This document shows positions 51,707-60,682 of a stretch of DNA of 64,000 bases, one piece after another. The notes under the pieces are model-generated. The model did no database searches and was not told the DNA's origin. It worked only from the letters and a program-made list of their open reading frames with translations. The stretch's first letter is position 1, and each line of letters begins with the position of its first letter. The DNA is from Pseudobdellovibrio sp031428275 (GTDB lineage Bacteria; Bdellovibrionota; Bdellovibrionia; Bdellovibrionales; Bdellovibrionaceae), in NCBI GenBank assembly GCA_031428275.1, contig JANPPC010000001.1:1-64000 (forward strand). Direction: 5' to 3'. Both the position numbers and the translations under genes were made by a program.

Positions 51707-52087
51707 ATGGTCACTGCTAAAAGAACGACAGGCTTAGTTGTAGAAATCGCCGCCCGCAGTCACTATTTCACGGCAGGTTTGCCAGAGAAATTGGGCGGTA
51801 ATGATGAAGGCCCAGACCCGCATGAAATTTTAGAATCCGCTTTAGCGGCATGTACAATTCTAACGGCCCAACTTTACGCCGACCGCAAAGGCTACAAGTT
51901 ATATTCGACCGAAGTGGCGATTAAAATTTTAGCTGAAGGTGCCGAAACTCGTTTATCGGTCGAAGTAAGATTTCTGGGGGATTTGTCCGCAGAAGAGAAA
52001 GCACGCTTGGCTGAAATTATTGATAAATGCCCTATACATCGTTTGCTTGTTAGTAATGTAAAAATTGAAACGACCATCGTCAGTTAG
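51707..52087 (+). CDS. OsmC-family peroxiredoxin-like protein
   Basis: A 126-residue OsmC/Ohr fold: LPEKLGGNDEGPDPHEILESALAACTILTAQLYADRKG with Cys49, and Cys108 in DKCPIHRLL. The two cysteines are the redox pair that reduces organic hydroperoxides. The YhfA/OsmC-like subgroup fits better than Ohr. GAAAGGCG precedes the ATG. Seven bases before the ankyrin-type gene, so possibly co-transcribed. Confidence 0.88.
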   Translation: MVTAKRTTGLVVEIAARSHYFTAGLPEKLGGNDEGPDPHEILESALAACTILTAQLYADRKGYKLYSTEVAIKILAEGAETRLSVEVRFLGDLSAEEKARLAEIIDKCPIHRLLVSNVKIETTIVS

Positions 52088-52093
52088 GATTAT

Positions 52094-52963
52094 ATGACTG
52101 AATTAAAAAACCAAACTAATAATTTGTTTGAATTAATTGAAAGCGGCGCAACGTTCGGCGACGTACTTGAGGCTGCCGATCAAAAAATCAACTTCAACTT
52201 ATGCAATTTAGAAGGCTTTAACTTGCTGACTTTTGCTATCAAGCACGAAAATGTCGGAGCCGCTGATGCATTATTAGTTGCGGGCCTTAGCTTAGACGCC
52301 AAAGATTTAAATCAGAATTCGGGCCGGTTAGCTATGCAAAAAGCCGAAGGAGATTTCGCAGTATTATTAGACCAGTATGTAAAATCTGAAGAAGAAAAAA
52401 ACGGCAGTACGACTAACCAAGAATTTATCAATTTTAGTTCTTCATTTGGCGATGCATTTCTACAAGACTTTCAGTACGCAAACCGTTACCCTCACGAAGA
52501 GGTCATCGAAGGCACGGGCATCAAAAGATTTCAGTTCGGGATAACTTGGCGAGAAGTGGGCGAAGACAGCTTTGAAGATTCAATTATTGAGGCGGTTGGT
52601 TTACAAAAATGGGAAAACCGCTTTGAATTATTTGGAGTCGAAGTTTCACAGATCAAAAAAAATATTGTGCTGGCACACGTGCAAGATACCGCGTACCCCT
52701 CGTTCGAAATTAAAAATGAACCCGAAATATATGCAGATTTAGATTTTCACTCTAAGAATATCGCGGGCATTATTTCGTTTGATATTATTGCGCCATCAGA
52801 TCTTAAGTCTCATTTAGCCGAGTTGTTTTACACAAATTGCCAGCCAATCGGCATCGCCGTATCGGAAACTTCGGTCTTCGCAGCGGGCGAATTCAACTAT
52901 AACCCGACTAAATTTAACCAAAGTAATGAATGGCAAACTGAAAAACCTTATCGTATTCAGTAA
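52094..52963 (+). CDS. ankyrin-like N terminus fused to an unknown domain
   Basis: A 289-residue protein. Residues about 15-100 look like two or three ankyrin repeats (NLEGFNLLTFAIKHENVGAADALLVAGL, DLNQNSGRLAMQKAEGDF). Residues 110-289 form an unrecognised domain with FGITWREVGEDSFEDSI, IISFDIIAPSDLKSHLAELFY and GIAVSETSVFAAGEFNY. No signal peptide, so it is cytoplasmic. Probably co-transcribed with the OsmC gene. A protein-binding role is the most that can be said. Confidence 0.6.
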   Translation: MTELKNQTNNLFELIESGATFGDVLEAADQKINFNLCNLEGFNLLTFAIKHENVGAADALLVAGLSLDAKDLNQNSGRLAMQKAEGDFAVLLDQYVKSEEEKNGSTTNQEFINFSSSFGDAFLQDFQYANRYPHEEVIEGTGIKRFQFGITWREVGEDSFEDSIIEAVGLQKWENRFELFGVEVSQIKKNIVLAHVQDTAYPSFEIKNEPEIYADLDFHSKNIAGIISFDIIAPSDLKSHLAELFYTNCQPIGIAVSETSVFAAGEFNYNPTKFNQSNEWQTEKPYRIQ

Positions 52964-52965
52964 AA

Positions 52966-53766
52966 TTATCTGGCCCAAAGATATAAAGTCGCAGGCTGCC
53001 AAATCATTTTCGAATTTGACATAAAAGTATTTCCATATTGAACGCCATAAGCCCCTAAGCCGCCGCATGCGTCGGCCGTGCCAATTCCGCCTGTGCAGGT
53101 GTCTTGGTTGGCCGTCCAACCCCAGCGTGCCGAGCAAAAATTTGAACCCGGCGAAGCGACCGACATTTGCGTAAAATTAAAATCGAAGCGCGCGGTCGTA
53201 ATCGGGTTTCCGTTAGGGTAGTTCATCGTTCGAATAAACCAATCGGGTCTACTTGAATTGCAGTCGTCAGAATAAATGGTGGGCGTATTGAAAGCTAAGA
53301 ACGTATTAGTGGCGACAACATTATGGGTTTTTACCGTCGATTCATTAGCGGCACTTAACATGAGCTGTGTGATTGGCAAAGATTTGAATGCGGCCGATAT
53401 TAAATTCTCGTCGCTTAAATTTTGATTTGCCAAGGTATCATTAAGCCCGGGCAATGCGGCATTAGTCCAATAGGTAGAATCTCCTTGTAGGGTCATTCCG
53501 TCGCCGGCCTTTTGTTTCATAACTAATGTCCATCCGCCACCATTTGTTGTCATGTCACAATAAACAGAAATTCCGGCAGCTGATAAACCAGCCGGATAAA
53601 TGGTGTAACTACCTGAATTTAGATTTCCGCCCTGACGAGCTTCAAGGCACGACAGAAACGGTCCGTCAGAAGCCATACTGGGTGCGCTCCCACCACTTTT
53701 CGCACAACGTGTACCGACCAATATAAAAAAGCCAAAAATCACAAAATGAAGAATCTGTTTTTTCAT
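52966..53766 (-). CDS. lipoprotein with fibrinogen-like domain
   Basis: A 266-residue exported protein: signal peptide with cysteine at VGTRC (Cys21, a weak lipobox). The fibrinogen-related signature follows: SGSYTIYPAG...GISVYCDMTTNGGGWTLVMKQK, and later ADACGGLGAYGVQYG with cysteine pairs in SNFCSARWGW and QDTCTG. This fold is typical of animal lectins and matrix proteins, but also found in Bdellovibrionota and Myxococcota surface proteins. It may bind sugars or host surface. The C-terminal calcium site is not obvious. Confidence 0.8.
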   Translation of the reverse strand: MKKQILHFVIFGFFILVGTRCAKSGGSAPSMASDGPFLSCLEARQGGNLNSGSYTIYPAGLSAAGISVYCDMTTNGGGWTLVMKQKAGDGMTLQGDSTYWTNAALPGLNDTLANQNLSDENLISAAFKSLPITQLMLSAANESTVKTHNVVATNTFLAFNTPTIYSDDCNSSRPDWFIRTMNYPNGNPITTARFDFNFTQMSVASPGSNFCSARWGWTANQDTCTGGIGTADACGGLGAYGVQYGNTFMSNSKMIWQPATLYLWAR

Positions 53767-54000
53767 ACAAGTTTATTTTAAACGACGAGGTCGTCGAAGA
53801 CTAAAATTAACTGCGGCGAGAGACTTAAACTAACAATTAGCCTAGCTAAAACTGAACTTTTTTAGACGGATATAGGCTGTTTTATAATGGCCCTGGGCCA
53901 GACTTCTTGTAAAATCAACAAATTTTGTGGTTGTACAAAAGACAAAGATGAAATTTTTTGGTCCTGTGCTATACCAAAGTCATCTCAAAAGGGGTTTTTT

Positions 54001-54453
54001 ATGAAACTAATATTGTTAACACTCGTACTATTTTCTTTAAACAGTTTTGCTGCTGACGAGACATGTTTTGTAATTGCGCCTAGGCAGGCAAAAAATTTAC
54101 CCGCTAATATGCCACAAAAAATCTGTCTAGAATCTTTATCGATCGACGCAGTTTCTGAAAAAATAAGTGTCGCGACTAAGCAACCTGAACTTTTTAAAGG
54201 TTTAATCACTTCTTACTTTGCGCGCAAAAATGAAGATAGTTTCAGATTTCATTCTTACGGAACATTTCATTTTAATGAAGAGCCTAGTTGCGGACAAAGC
54301 GAGACGCTCGAGCTTTATGTTTCGGGTATCGTCAATAATTACGGTGAGTCTTTAAATAGCGATATGAAAATTTCAATCGATCGCTACTTGATTCCCAATA
54401 CCTGTAATGTTTCGGGACAGCGTACCACTTATTGGTACCAAATCGCACAGTAG
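54001..54453 (+). CDS. secreted hypothetical protein
   Basis: A 150-residue protein with a signal peptide (MKLILLTLVLFSLNSFA) and a mature part of beta-rich look: CFVIAPRQAKNLPANMP, ICLESLSIDAVSEKISV, SYFARKNEDSFRFHSYGTFHF. It carries four cysteines. No family recognised. The open frame extends left to 53887, but AAAGGGG precedes the ATG at 54001 and the signal peptide starts there. Followed after six bases by haemolysin III, so perhaps co-transcribed. Confidence 0.62.
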   Translation: MKLILLTLVLFSLNSFAADETCFVIAPRQAKNLPANMPQKICLESLSIDAVSEKISVATKQPELFKGLITSYFARKNEDSFRFHSYGTFHFNEEPSCGQSETLELYVSGIVNNYGESLNSDMKISIDRYLIPNTCNVSGQRTTYWYQIAQ

Positions 54454-54459
54454 TTTACC

Positions 54460-55104
54460 ATGAGCCAGGGTAAGCCATTAAAAAAGCCGACTTTGCGGGG
54501 TTACATTCACCAAGAGGCTTTTTTTGTATCGATCGGTGCCTGTGCTTTGCTAATGGCGAAGAGCACAAGCAAACTAGCTTTTACAGCTAGTTTGATATAT
54601 TCACTTGGCTTACTTATCTTGTTCGGAGTCAGTGCTTACTACCACCGACCGCACTGGCAGCCGGCACAGCGGGCAATTATGAAGCGCCTTGATCATTCAG
54701 CTATCTTTATTCAAATTGCCGGAACTTTCACGCCGATCTGTTTACTTGCATTGCCCGAAACTTCAGGACGTCATTTGCTGATTATCGTTTGGTCGTTTGC
54801 ATTTGTCGGATTCTTACAATCGATATTCTGGGTGAAGGCGCCTAAATATGTAACTGCCATTCTGTACGTTATCATGGGATGGATTGCTATTCCGTATATA
54901 TCAGACATGAATAAGTCACTAGGTGCAAATCAAGTTATGTTGCTAATTACGGGTGGAGTTGTTTTTACAATCGGTGCTGTTTTTTACGCGAGTCGAAAAC
55001 CTAAGTTATATCCAGATACATTCGGATATCACGAATTATTTCATTTGTTCACTGTAATAGGTGCGCTTCTTCACTTTATAGTTATTTATCAAATTATCGT
55101 TTAG
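54460..55104 (+). CDS. haemolysin III family (PAQR-type) membrane protein
   Basis: A 214-residue seven-span protein of the HlyIII/adiponectin-receptor family. Conserved Asp/His set: SAYYHRPHW, RLDHSAIFIQIAGTFTPI, GYHELFHLFTVIGALLHF. These probably bind zinc at a membrane hydrolase site. Despite the name, most members are not haemolysins. CCATGAGC start without a strong ribosome-binding site; six bases after the preceding gene. Confidence 0.92.
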   Translation: MSQGKPLKKPTLRGYIHQEAFFVSIGACALLMAKSTSKLAFTASLIYSLGLLILFGVSAYYHRPHWQPAQRAIMKRLDHSAIFIQIAGTFTPICLLALPETSGRHLLIIVWSFAFVGFLQSIFWVKAPKYVTAILYVIMGWIAIPYISDMNKSLGANQVMLLITGGVVFTIGAVFYASRKPKLYPDTFGYHELFHLFTVIGALLHFIVIYQIIV

Positions 55105-55111
55105 TGGTTTT

Positions 55112-55702
55112 TTAATTTGAAGAAATTTTTATTAATACAAATCGTGAAGATTCAGTTAGCTCAATTTTTGTTATTTGTACTTCGTTACATTCGATGCTGA
55201 TGACCACAGTTTGTAGTTTTGCAACTAACAAGGCATTTTGTGAATCAATCAAAACTTTAACACTGCCCTCGAGCAATACAATTATGTACTGACCGTAAAC
55301 TAATTCAAGCAATTGATCTGCCGCAAGTATTTCAAAGCTTACGTTGTCGATTAGCGATGATTGAAAAATAAAATTAAGGTCAATAACAGGGCCATCAATT
55401 AAACTACAATCTATTTTCGATGCGCCAGAAAAACATATCGAGCCGTTTTTTTTCAGGTTAGTCGCTTGCCCTTCGATTTCTAAATGTAGGCCGTTACCTT
55501 CGATCACGGTTAAATATCTTGTGTAGTCTTTGTAGAATGAAAATGTTCCATCCGAAGTTACAGCGGCGCTGCTAAGGCGAAAATCAAAATTGTCAAAAAC
55601 GCTACTACCCGTAGGATAAATTAAAATCTGGGTGGTGAAGGCAAGGCCATTTTTCCAGAGCATTTTTTTATAGTCAGAATTTTCTAAGGTAAGAATTGTC
55701 AT
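55112..55702 (-). CDS. HutD/Ves family cupin-like protein
   Basis: A 196-residue two-cupin protein of the HutD/Ves family: YKKMLWKNGLAFTTQILIYP, FDFRLSSAAVTSDGTFSFY, YTRYLTVIEGNGLHLEIEG. HutD-like proteins were linked to histidine-use operons but no hut gene is near. The ATG overlaps the stop of the upstream DTW gene (ATGA), so the two are co-translated. Confidence 0.85.
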   Translation of the reverse strand: MTILTLENSDYKKMLWKNGLAFTTQILIYPTGSSVFDNFDFRLSSAAVTSDGTFSFYKDYTRYLTVIEGNGLHLEIEGQATNLKKNGSICFSGASKIDCSLIDGPVIDLNFIFQSSLIDNVSFEILAADQLLELVYGQYIIVLLEGSVKVLIDSQNALLVAKLQTVVISIECNEVQITKIELTESSRFVLIKISSN

Positions 55703-56331
55703 GACTCAATCACTCCGCGGCCTTTCAACGTTCGCGATAATTTTAGCTTGTAAAGTTTCAGCAACTGTTCTTTAACTTCTTCGTTTTCAATAAAGCCGAA
55801 TGCGTGGGCGACTGCTTGTAGTGTGGCCATGCCAAATTCTGTGGTTTCGGCTCGCAGATACTGGGTTTCGGTATTCGTAGTTTTAATCATCACACGCGGT
55901 AAATACTTTAGCTCGTGATGACGATAGTGAACCTTGCTGGCTTGTCGCCAATTGCCATCCGGAACAATTAAATTAATTGGTAAAGAGCTCTGGGCAACGA
56001 AGTTCTCATCTAGCGCAATTGCATCTTCAGACGGGTAAAATAAAACGTGCCGGTAATCACTTGTCAGTTCTGAAGTTAAATCTAAAGGTTCATTCATTTT
56101 TCCACGAATGAAAACTTGGCTGTTTACCAAAGCTTTCGCCGCCAACGTGCCCGTGTTGGTTGTTCGCTTTAACTCTTTAGCGTGTACGATCAAACTTAAC
56201 TTTGATTTAGTATAAATGCTCGGAATAAATTCACATATACAAAGTTTGCGGTGTAAAAAGCACACTTCGCAAGGGTCTTGAGTCTTTCGTTTACCTTTGG
56301 GTTTTAAAGTTTTTGGTGCCAGGTCGTTCAT
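55699..56331 (-). CDS. DTW-domain tRNA-uridine aminocarboxypropyltransferase
   Basis: A 210-residue DTW protein: N-terminal zinc cysteines CEVCFLHRKLCIC, HAKELKRTTNTG, LFYPSEDAI, and the name-giving motif as PDGNWRQASK (Asn in place of the usual Thr of DxTW), then LRAETTEFGMATLQAVA. TapT-type members make acp3U at tRNA position 47 from SAM. The Thr-to-Asn change is in the motif that gives the family its name; whether it changes activity is unknown. Coupled to HutD. Confidence 0.86.
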   Translation of the reverse strand: MNDLAPKTLKPKGKRKTQDPCEVCFLHRKLCICEFIPSIYTKSKLSLIVHAKELKRTTNTGTLAAKALVNSQVFIRGKMNEPLDLTSELTSDYRHVLFYPSEDAIALDENFVAQSSLPINLIVPDGNWRQASKVHYRHHELKYLPRVMIKTTNTETQYLRAETTEFGMATLQAVAHAFGFIENEEVKEQLLKLYKLKLSRTLKGRGVIES

Positions 56332-56337
56332 CTTTGT

Positions 56338-56472
56338 TTAGTTATTTTTCTTTATCACATTAACGGCGCCGCTATTGTTTCGCCCGGTTAAACGTAAAAT
56401 GATTAACAGAAAAAAATAAATTAGTAGGGCTCGCAGAACAAATTCCCACCACGGCAAAGATAAATCAAACAT
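56338..56472 (-). pseudogene. truncated DUF421 (YetF-like) membrane protein
   Basis: A 44-codon frame with good AAGGA before its ATG. The first 30 residues (MFDLSLPWWEFVLRALLIYF, then FLLIILRLTGR) match the start of DUF421/YetF proteins, which normally continue with GQLAPFDLVLLL to about 150-230 residues. Here the frame ends after an unrelated tail (NNSGAVNVIKKNN). The loss begins exactly after the LTG(K/R) motif, so it is a deletion rather than decay. A stub membrane peptide may still be made. Confidence 0.6.
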
Positions 56473-56588
56473 TCTGATCCTTCGGTTAATAACTTTAGCA
56501 TCCAGCGATGCGTAGTTGGCGTCAATGTGTTTGCTGAAAAGCGCTGATCGTTGTAAGTTAATCTCTTAATTAATTACGGAGATGTCAT

Positions 56589-57698
56589 ATGAAAATTAAA
56601 GCTGCTGTTGCATGGGGTCCAAACCAACCACTAAAAATTGAAGAAATTGATCTTGAGCTTCCCAAAAAAGGTGAAGTGCTTGTAAAAATGGTGGCTAGCG
56701 GAGTTTGCCACACCGACGCCTACACTTTGTCAGGGGCCGATCCAGAAGGTTTGTTTCCGGTTATTTTGGGTCACGAAGGTGGCGGCATCGTTGAACAAAT
56801 TGGTGAAGGAGTTACTAGTTTAAAAGTGGGCGATCACGTGATTCCCCTATACACGCCCGAATGCCGCGAGTGTAAATTTTGTCTGTCGGGCAAAACAAAC
56901 CTTTGTCAGCGCATTCGCTTAACTCAGGGCCGTGGACTTATGCCAGACGGAACTTCACGTTTTTCAAAAGACGGTAAACCGATTTTTCACTACATGGGTA
57001 CTTCGACATTTGCTGAATACACGGTGGTCCCAGAAATTTCTTTAGCTAAAATTGATGCGAAAGCTCCTTTAGAAAAAGTATGCCTTTTAGGTTGCGGCGT
57101 AACGACGGGTATCGGTGCTGTTTTAAATACGGCTAAAGTTGAAGAAGGCGCAACCATCGCTGTTTTCGGTTTAGGAGGCATCGGCCTTTCTGTTATTCAA
57201 GGAGCAAAGATGGCTAAAGCAGCTCGTATCATTGGCGTCGATATCAACGATGGCAAAGCTGAAATCGCAAAAGCTTTTGGGGCGACCGACTTTATTAATC
57301 CGAAGAATTTTGATAAGCCAATCGAGCAAGTGATTGTTGAAATGACCGATGGCGGGGTTGACTACTCTTTCGAGTGCGTTGGAAATACGAAACTTATGCG
57401 CGCAGCACTTGAGTGTTGTCACAAAGGTTGGGGCGAATCAGTTATCATCGGCGTAGCGGGTGCGGGCCAAGAAATTACGACACGACCGTTTCAGTTAGTG
57501 ACGGGTCGTGTTTGGAAAGGCTCAGCGTTCGGTGGAGTTAAGGGCCGCACTGAACTGCCTGGCTATGTAGATCGCTATATGTCGGGTACTATTAACATTG
57601 ACGATTTAGTGACGGGTGAATGCAAGCTTGAAGATATTAATCAAGCATTCGAAGATATGCATGCTGGTAAAAGTATTCGTACGGTTGTTCGATTTTAG
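56589..57698 (+). CDS. frmA: S-(hydroxymethyl)glutathione dehydrogenase, class III ADH
   Basis: A 369-residue class III alcohol dehydrogenase that oxidises S-hydroxymethylglutathione. Seen: GVCHTDAYTLSGADPEG, GHEGGGIVEQIGEGVTSLKVGDHVIPLYTPECRECKFC (structural zinc cysteines), GCGVTTGIGAVLNTA and Rossmann GLGGIGLSVIQGAK. The start has ACGGAGATGTC. Next gene is the matching hydrolase, giving the full formaldehyde pathway. No frmR repressor gene is next to it. Confidence 0.95.
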   Translation: MKIKAAVAWGPNQPLKIEEIDLELPKKGEVLVKMVASGVCHTDAYTLSGADPEGLFPVILGHEGGGIVEQIGEGVTSLKVGDHVIPLYTPECRECKFCLSGKTNLCQRIRLTQGRGLMPDGTSRFSKDGKPIFHYMGTSTFAEYTVVPEISLAKIDAKAPLEKVCLLGCGVTTGIGAVLNTAKVEEGATIAVFGLGGIGLSVIQGAKMAKAARIIGVDINDGKAEIAKAFGATDFINPKNFDKPIEQVIVEMTDGGVDYSFECVGNTKLMRAALECCHKGWGESVIIGVAGAGQEITTRPFQLVTGRVWKGSAFGGVKGRTELPGYVDRYMSGTINIDDLVTGECKLEDINQAFEDMHAGKSIRTVVRF

Positions 57699-57742
57699 TT
57701 GTTTAAAATCTAGCATGTTCATTTTTATATGTGGGAGTTTTC

Positions 57743-58573
57743 GTGAAAGTTTTAAAAGCGCATAAGTCATTTGGTGGAACGGTTCGTTTTTGGGAACACG
57801 ATTCGGTTTCGACGAATACCAAAATGAAATTTTCAACTTTTACTCCAAATGGCGAAGTAAAAGGGGCATTAATTTGGTTATCAGGTTTAACTTGTACCGA
57901 CGAAAATTTTATTACCAAAGCGGGAGCTCAGAAGTATTTAGCTGACGCACGAATGATGATCATTTGCCCCGATACTTCGCCGCGTGGGTTAAACTTACCT
58001 CTAGAACATGACGCTTATGATTTCGGTTCGGGTGCTGGGTTTTATGTAAATGCGACGACCGAAGGTTATAAAGATCACTACAAAATGTATGACTATATTT
58101 CAAAAGAAATCTACGCGATTTTAGAAAAAGAATTTCAAATTTCTGAAGATAGAATTTCAATCAGCGGCCATTCAATGGGTGGTCACGGTGCCCTAGTGAT
58201 TGGGTTGCGCGAAGCGGGTAAGTTTAGAAGTGTTTCGGCTTTTTCTCCGATTGTGAATCCGTCGAAAGTTCCGTGGGGGCAAAAGGCATTGGCGGGTTAC
58301 TTGGGTGATGACCAAGCGTCATGGTTGCAATACGACGCTTGTTCGCTCATTGAAAGCGGTAAATTACACACGCAGGCTATTCTGATTGATCAAGGCAAGG
58401 CAGATGAGTTTTTAGAAAGGCAACTTCAACCCGAAGAATTTCGTAGAGTTTGTGAACTACGTAAGCAAGAATTAATTCTGCGTTCGCAGGAAGGCTATGA
58501 TCACAGTTATTACTTCATCGCAACATTCATCAAAGATCATATCGAGTTTCACGCAAAGCACTTAAATAAGTAG
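57743..58573 (+). CDS. frmB: S-formylglutathione hydrolase
   Basis: A 276-residue esterase-D-type alpha/beta hydrolase. Ser144 in SGHSMGGHGAL, a late Asp (IDQGKADEFL) and His in GYDHSYYFI are the triad. LSGLTCTDENFI and CPDTSPRGLN are conserved features. It hydrolyses S-formylglutathione to formate and glutathione. The GTG at 57743 has TGGGAG before it; an earlier GTG at 57731 lacks this. Co-transcribed with frmA (44-base gap). Confidence 0.95.
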   Translation: MKVLKAHKSFGGTVRFWEHDSVSTNTKMKFSTFTPNGEVKGALIWLSGLTCTDENFITKAGAQKYLADARMMIICPDTSPRGLNLPLEHDAYDFGSGAGFYVNATTEGYKDHYKMYDYISKEIYAILEKEFQISEDRISISGHSMGGHGALVIGLREAGKFRSVSAFSPIVNPSKVPWGQKALAGYLGDDQASWLQYDACSLIESGKLHTQAILIDQGKADEFLERQLQPEEFRRVCELRKQELILRSQEGYDHSYYFIATFIKDHIEFHAKHLNK

Positions 58574-58599
58574 TTTCAATTTACAAAAAATAATATTCA

Positions 58600-59232
58600 T
58601 TAAAGTGAAAATTCAATTGGTACATCAACGCTAATTTCAGATCCGTTGATTTGATCTGGTATTGGTTGATAGCGCCCTACGTTAGTGACAGTCGCTAATG
58701 CCGCTTGGTCGAGGCGTGGGTAGCTAGATGGAGATTTAATTTTTACATTTTGAATCTGTCCACTACGTAGTACTTGAAAACTGACGATTACTTTTCCAAT
58801 TTCATTCATTCGCCGTGAAAGCGGTGGATAAATTCTTTTCGATTCAATCAATTGCCGTAAGCCGAATGAATATTTCTCTAAGGCACTGGCTTGTGCAGTG
58901 CCATTCGCGGCGCCCACAGTTTGGGAAGATTCACCCACTGAACTGTCTGCTGTTGACGGTGCTTTTTTGTTCGAATGGTCTTGTCTAAAAGCCGGTACAT
59001 CGCCCTGTCTGCGCGACTTTACGGGTGCTACTTTTAGTCTTGTTTCTTCGAAAACCGCCACCGTGATTGTCTCTGAATTCAAAGTAGAGCCTAAAGGTAA
59101 AGAAGCTAAATCTGATGAACCTGCGTAAATGAAAACTAAAAGAATTCCACCGTGAGCTGCCACCGACCCTAAGAATGGTAAAAGAAAATCAAATGAGAAT
59201 CCAATTCTGTTTTTCAAAGAATCTTTGATCAC
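58600..59232 (-). CDS. tonB: TonB-family energy-transducing protein
   Basis: A 210-residue protein: one N-terminal membrane span (residues about 14-36), a flexible linker with many Ser, Ala and Thr but few Pro, and a C-terminal TonB domain (RIYPPLSRRMNEIGKVIVSFQV, LDQAALATVTNVGRYQPIP). It should drive an outer-membrane siderophore receptor. No exbB/exbD is seen in the window. Its promoter faces that of the PepSY-siderophore operon. Confidence 0.9.
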   Translation of the reverse strand: MIKDSLKNRIGFSFDFLLPFLGSVAAHGGILLVFIYAGSSDLASLPLGSTLNSETITVAVFEETRLKVAPVKSRRQGDVPAFRQDHSNKKAPSTADSSVGESSQTVGAANGTAQASALEKYSFGLRQLIESKRIYPPLSRRMNEIGKVIVSFQVLRSGQIQNVKIKSPSSYPRLDQAALATVTNVGRYQPIPDQINGSEISVDVPIEFSL

Positions 59233-59309
59233 TCAATTCTCCCTTTCGGATCATTGCTAAAAAGGCTTTTTTTTAGTCGAAATATCGTCGTCATTTTTAC
59301 AGTGAAGTT

Positions 59310-59328
59310 GAGACTCAATATCATTTCC
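59310..59328. promoter_or_regulatory. Fur-box-like sequence
   Basis: GAGACTCAATATCATTTCC matches the 19-base GATAATGATAATCATTATC Fur consensus at 12 positions, by my count. It lies between divergent tonB and the siderophore operon, where iron control is expected. Confidence 0.4.
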
Positions 59329-59380
59329 ATTGACGAAAAGTCAATCAAGTTATAAAAATGTCATTCTGAACGGGTGGCCT

Positions 59381-60682
59381 GTGTCTTTACAAAAATCGCT
59401 ATTCAAAAAAATTTATAAAGCCCACGTTTACGCTGGCCTTTTCATTGCTGTTCACTTTGCAATATTTGCCATATCAGGCCTTGTTTTATTGTTTAAGGAC
59501 GAGCTACAGGGCAAGGTTCATATCTCTGAAAACAATACTCAGTATAACTCTGCAGAAGGCTACAGCGCCTATGAGAAAGCTTTAGTAACCACTCAGGCAA
59601 AGTACTCTGCAGATTTGCCGCTAGCTATGTTTCCGGATGAAAAAAACAAAAATTTCTTAAACTTTCGTTTAGGTTACAACGGAGAAACTCAACTTCGTGG
59701 TGCTCGAAGAGTTTTAGTCGATTTTAATTCAGGTGAAGAAATCATCGAAAAGCCCGCAGCAGGCAGTAGCGTATTTGATTGGATGTTGAATTTACATCGC
59801 GATCTTTTTTTAGGAAGTAACGGAAAAATCTATTTGGGCTTTGTTGGTTTGATTTATGTTTTCATGCTGTTATCAGGAATTTTTATTTACGGTAAATTTA
59901 TGAAAAACCGCGCCACGGGTGAAATACGCACGCAAAAAACCTTAGGTGTAACAGATGTTCATAAGTTTTTCGGAATGATATCTTTTGGCTGGGGAGTCAT
60001 CGTTGGCTTAAGCGGTACTTTCTTAGCTTTCAACGGACTTTTAATTAAATTATTTCAATTTCAAAGTCTAAAGCATTTAACAGCGCAGTACCAAAATTTT
60101 AAAAGTTCAGGTGACGTCACGGCTCCGTTTGCAAAGGTAATAGCCTCTGCTTATGAGGCCCGACCTGAATCATTTATTTCGTACATTTCATTTCCAAATA
60201 CAGAGTTTGGAATACCAGGCCATTACCTCATGCTTTTAAATGGCACTACGCCCATGACTGAACGCCTGACCGAGCTAGTCGTTATTAACTCACAAACTGG
60301 GTTGTTAGCTGAAGTTATTCAATTACCACTTTATTTAAAAGTAGTTCTTTATTCAGAGCCCTTACACTTCGGTGACTATGGCGGTATTTCATTAAAAATT
60401 ATCTGGGCCTTATTTACTTTAATTTCGTTGGCGGTTGTTTGCTTGGGGGTAACTTCATTTTTCATGAAAAGACGAAAGCAAACTTCGAAGCCGTTAATTG
60501 ATAAGAATCATTTAGGCTATGTGAACGCGCATCCTTATCGAACGCCCACAGTATTGATACTAATCAGCATAGTTAGTATCGTATCGGCACTTTTCTTCGA
60601 AGGTCTTGTCGCTAAAATTGCGGTTGCTGCGCTGGTCATTCCGCTAGCTTATTTGGTGTTTGGCTGGAGACGTGATGCCTAA
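59381..60682 (+). CDS. PepSY-domain membrane reductase-like protein
   Basis: About 433 residues with four membrane spans. The family opening SLFKKIYKAHVYAGLFIAVH and LHRDLFLGSNGKIYLGFVGLI, FGMISFGWGVIVGLSGTFL, and EPLHFGDYGG follow the PepSY-associated TM protein pattern, with His residues that may bind haem. Such proteins next to siderophore genes are probable ferric-siderophore reductases. Start uncertain: a TTG at 59330 would add 17 residues but overlaps the Fur-like site; the GTG at 59381 has GGTGG near it. The MFS gene overlaps its end. Confidence 0.85.
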   Translation: MSLQKSLFKKIYKAHVYAGLFIAVHFAIFAISGLVLLFKDELQGKVHISENNTQYNSAEGYSAYEKALVTTQAKYSADLPLAMFPDEKNKNFLNFRLGYNGETQLRGARRVLVDFNSGEEIIEKPAAGSSVFDWMLNLHRDLFLGSNGKIYLGFVGLIYVFMLLSGIFIYGKFMKNRATGEIRTQKTLGVTDVHKFFGMISFGWGVIVGLSGTFLAFNGLLIKLFQFQSLKHLTAQYQNFKSSGDVTAPFAKVIASAYEARPESFISYISFPNTEFGIPGHYLMLLNGTTPMTERLTELVVINSQTGLLAEVIQLPLYLKVVLYSEPLHFGDYGGISLKIIWALFTLISLAVVCLGVTSFFMKRRKQTSKPLIDKNHLGYVNAHPYRTPTVLILISIVSIVSALFFEGLVAKIAVAALVIPLAYLVFGWRRDA

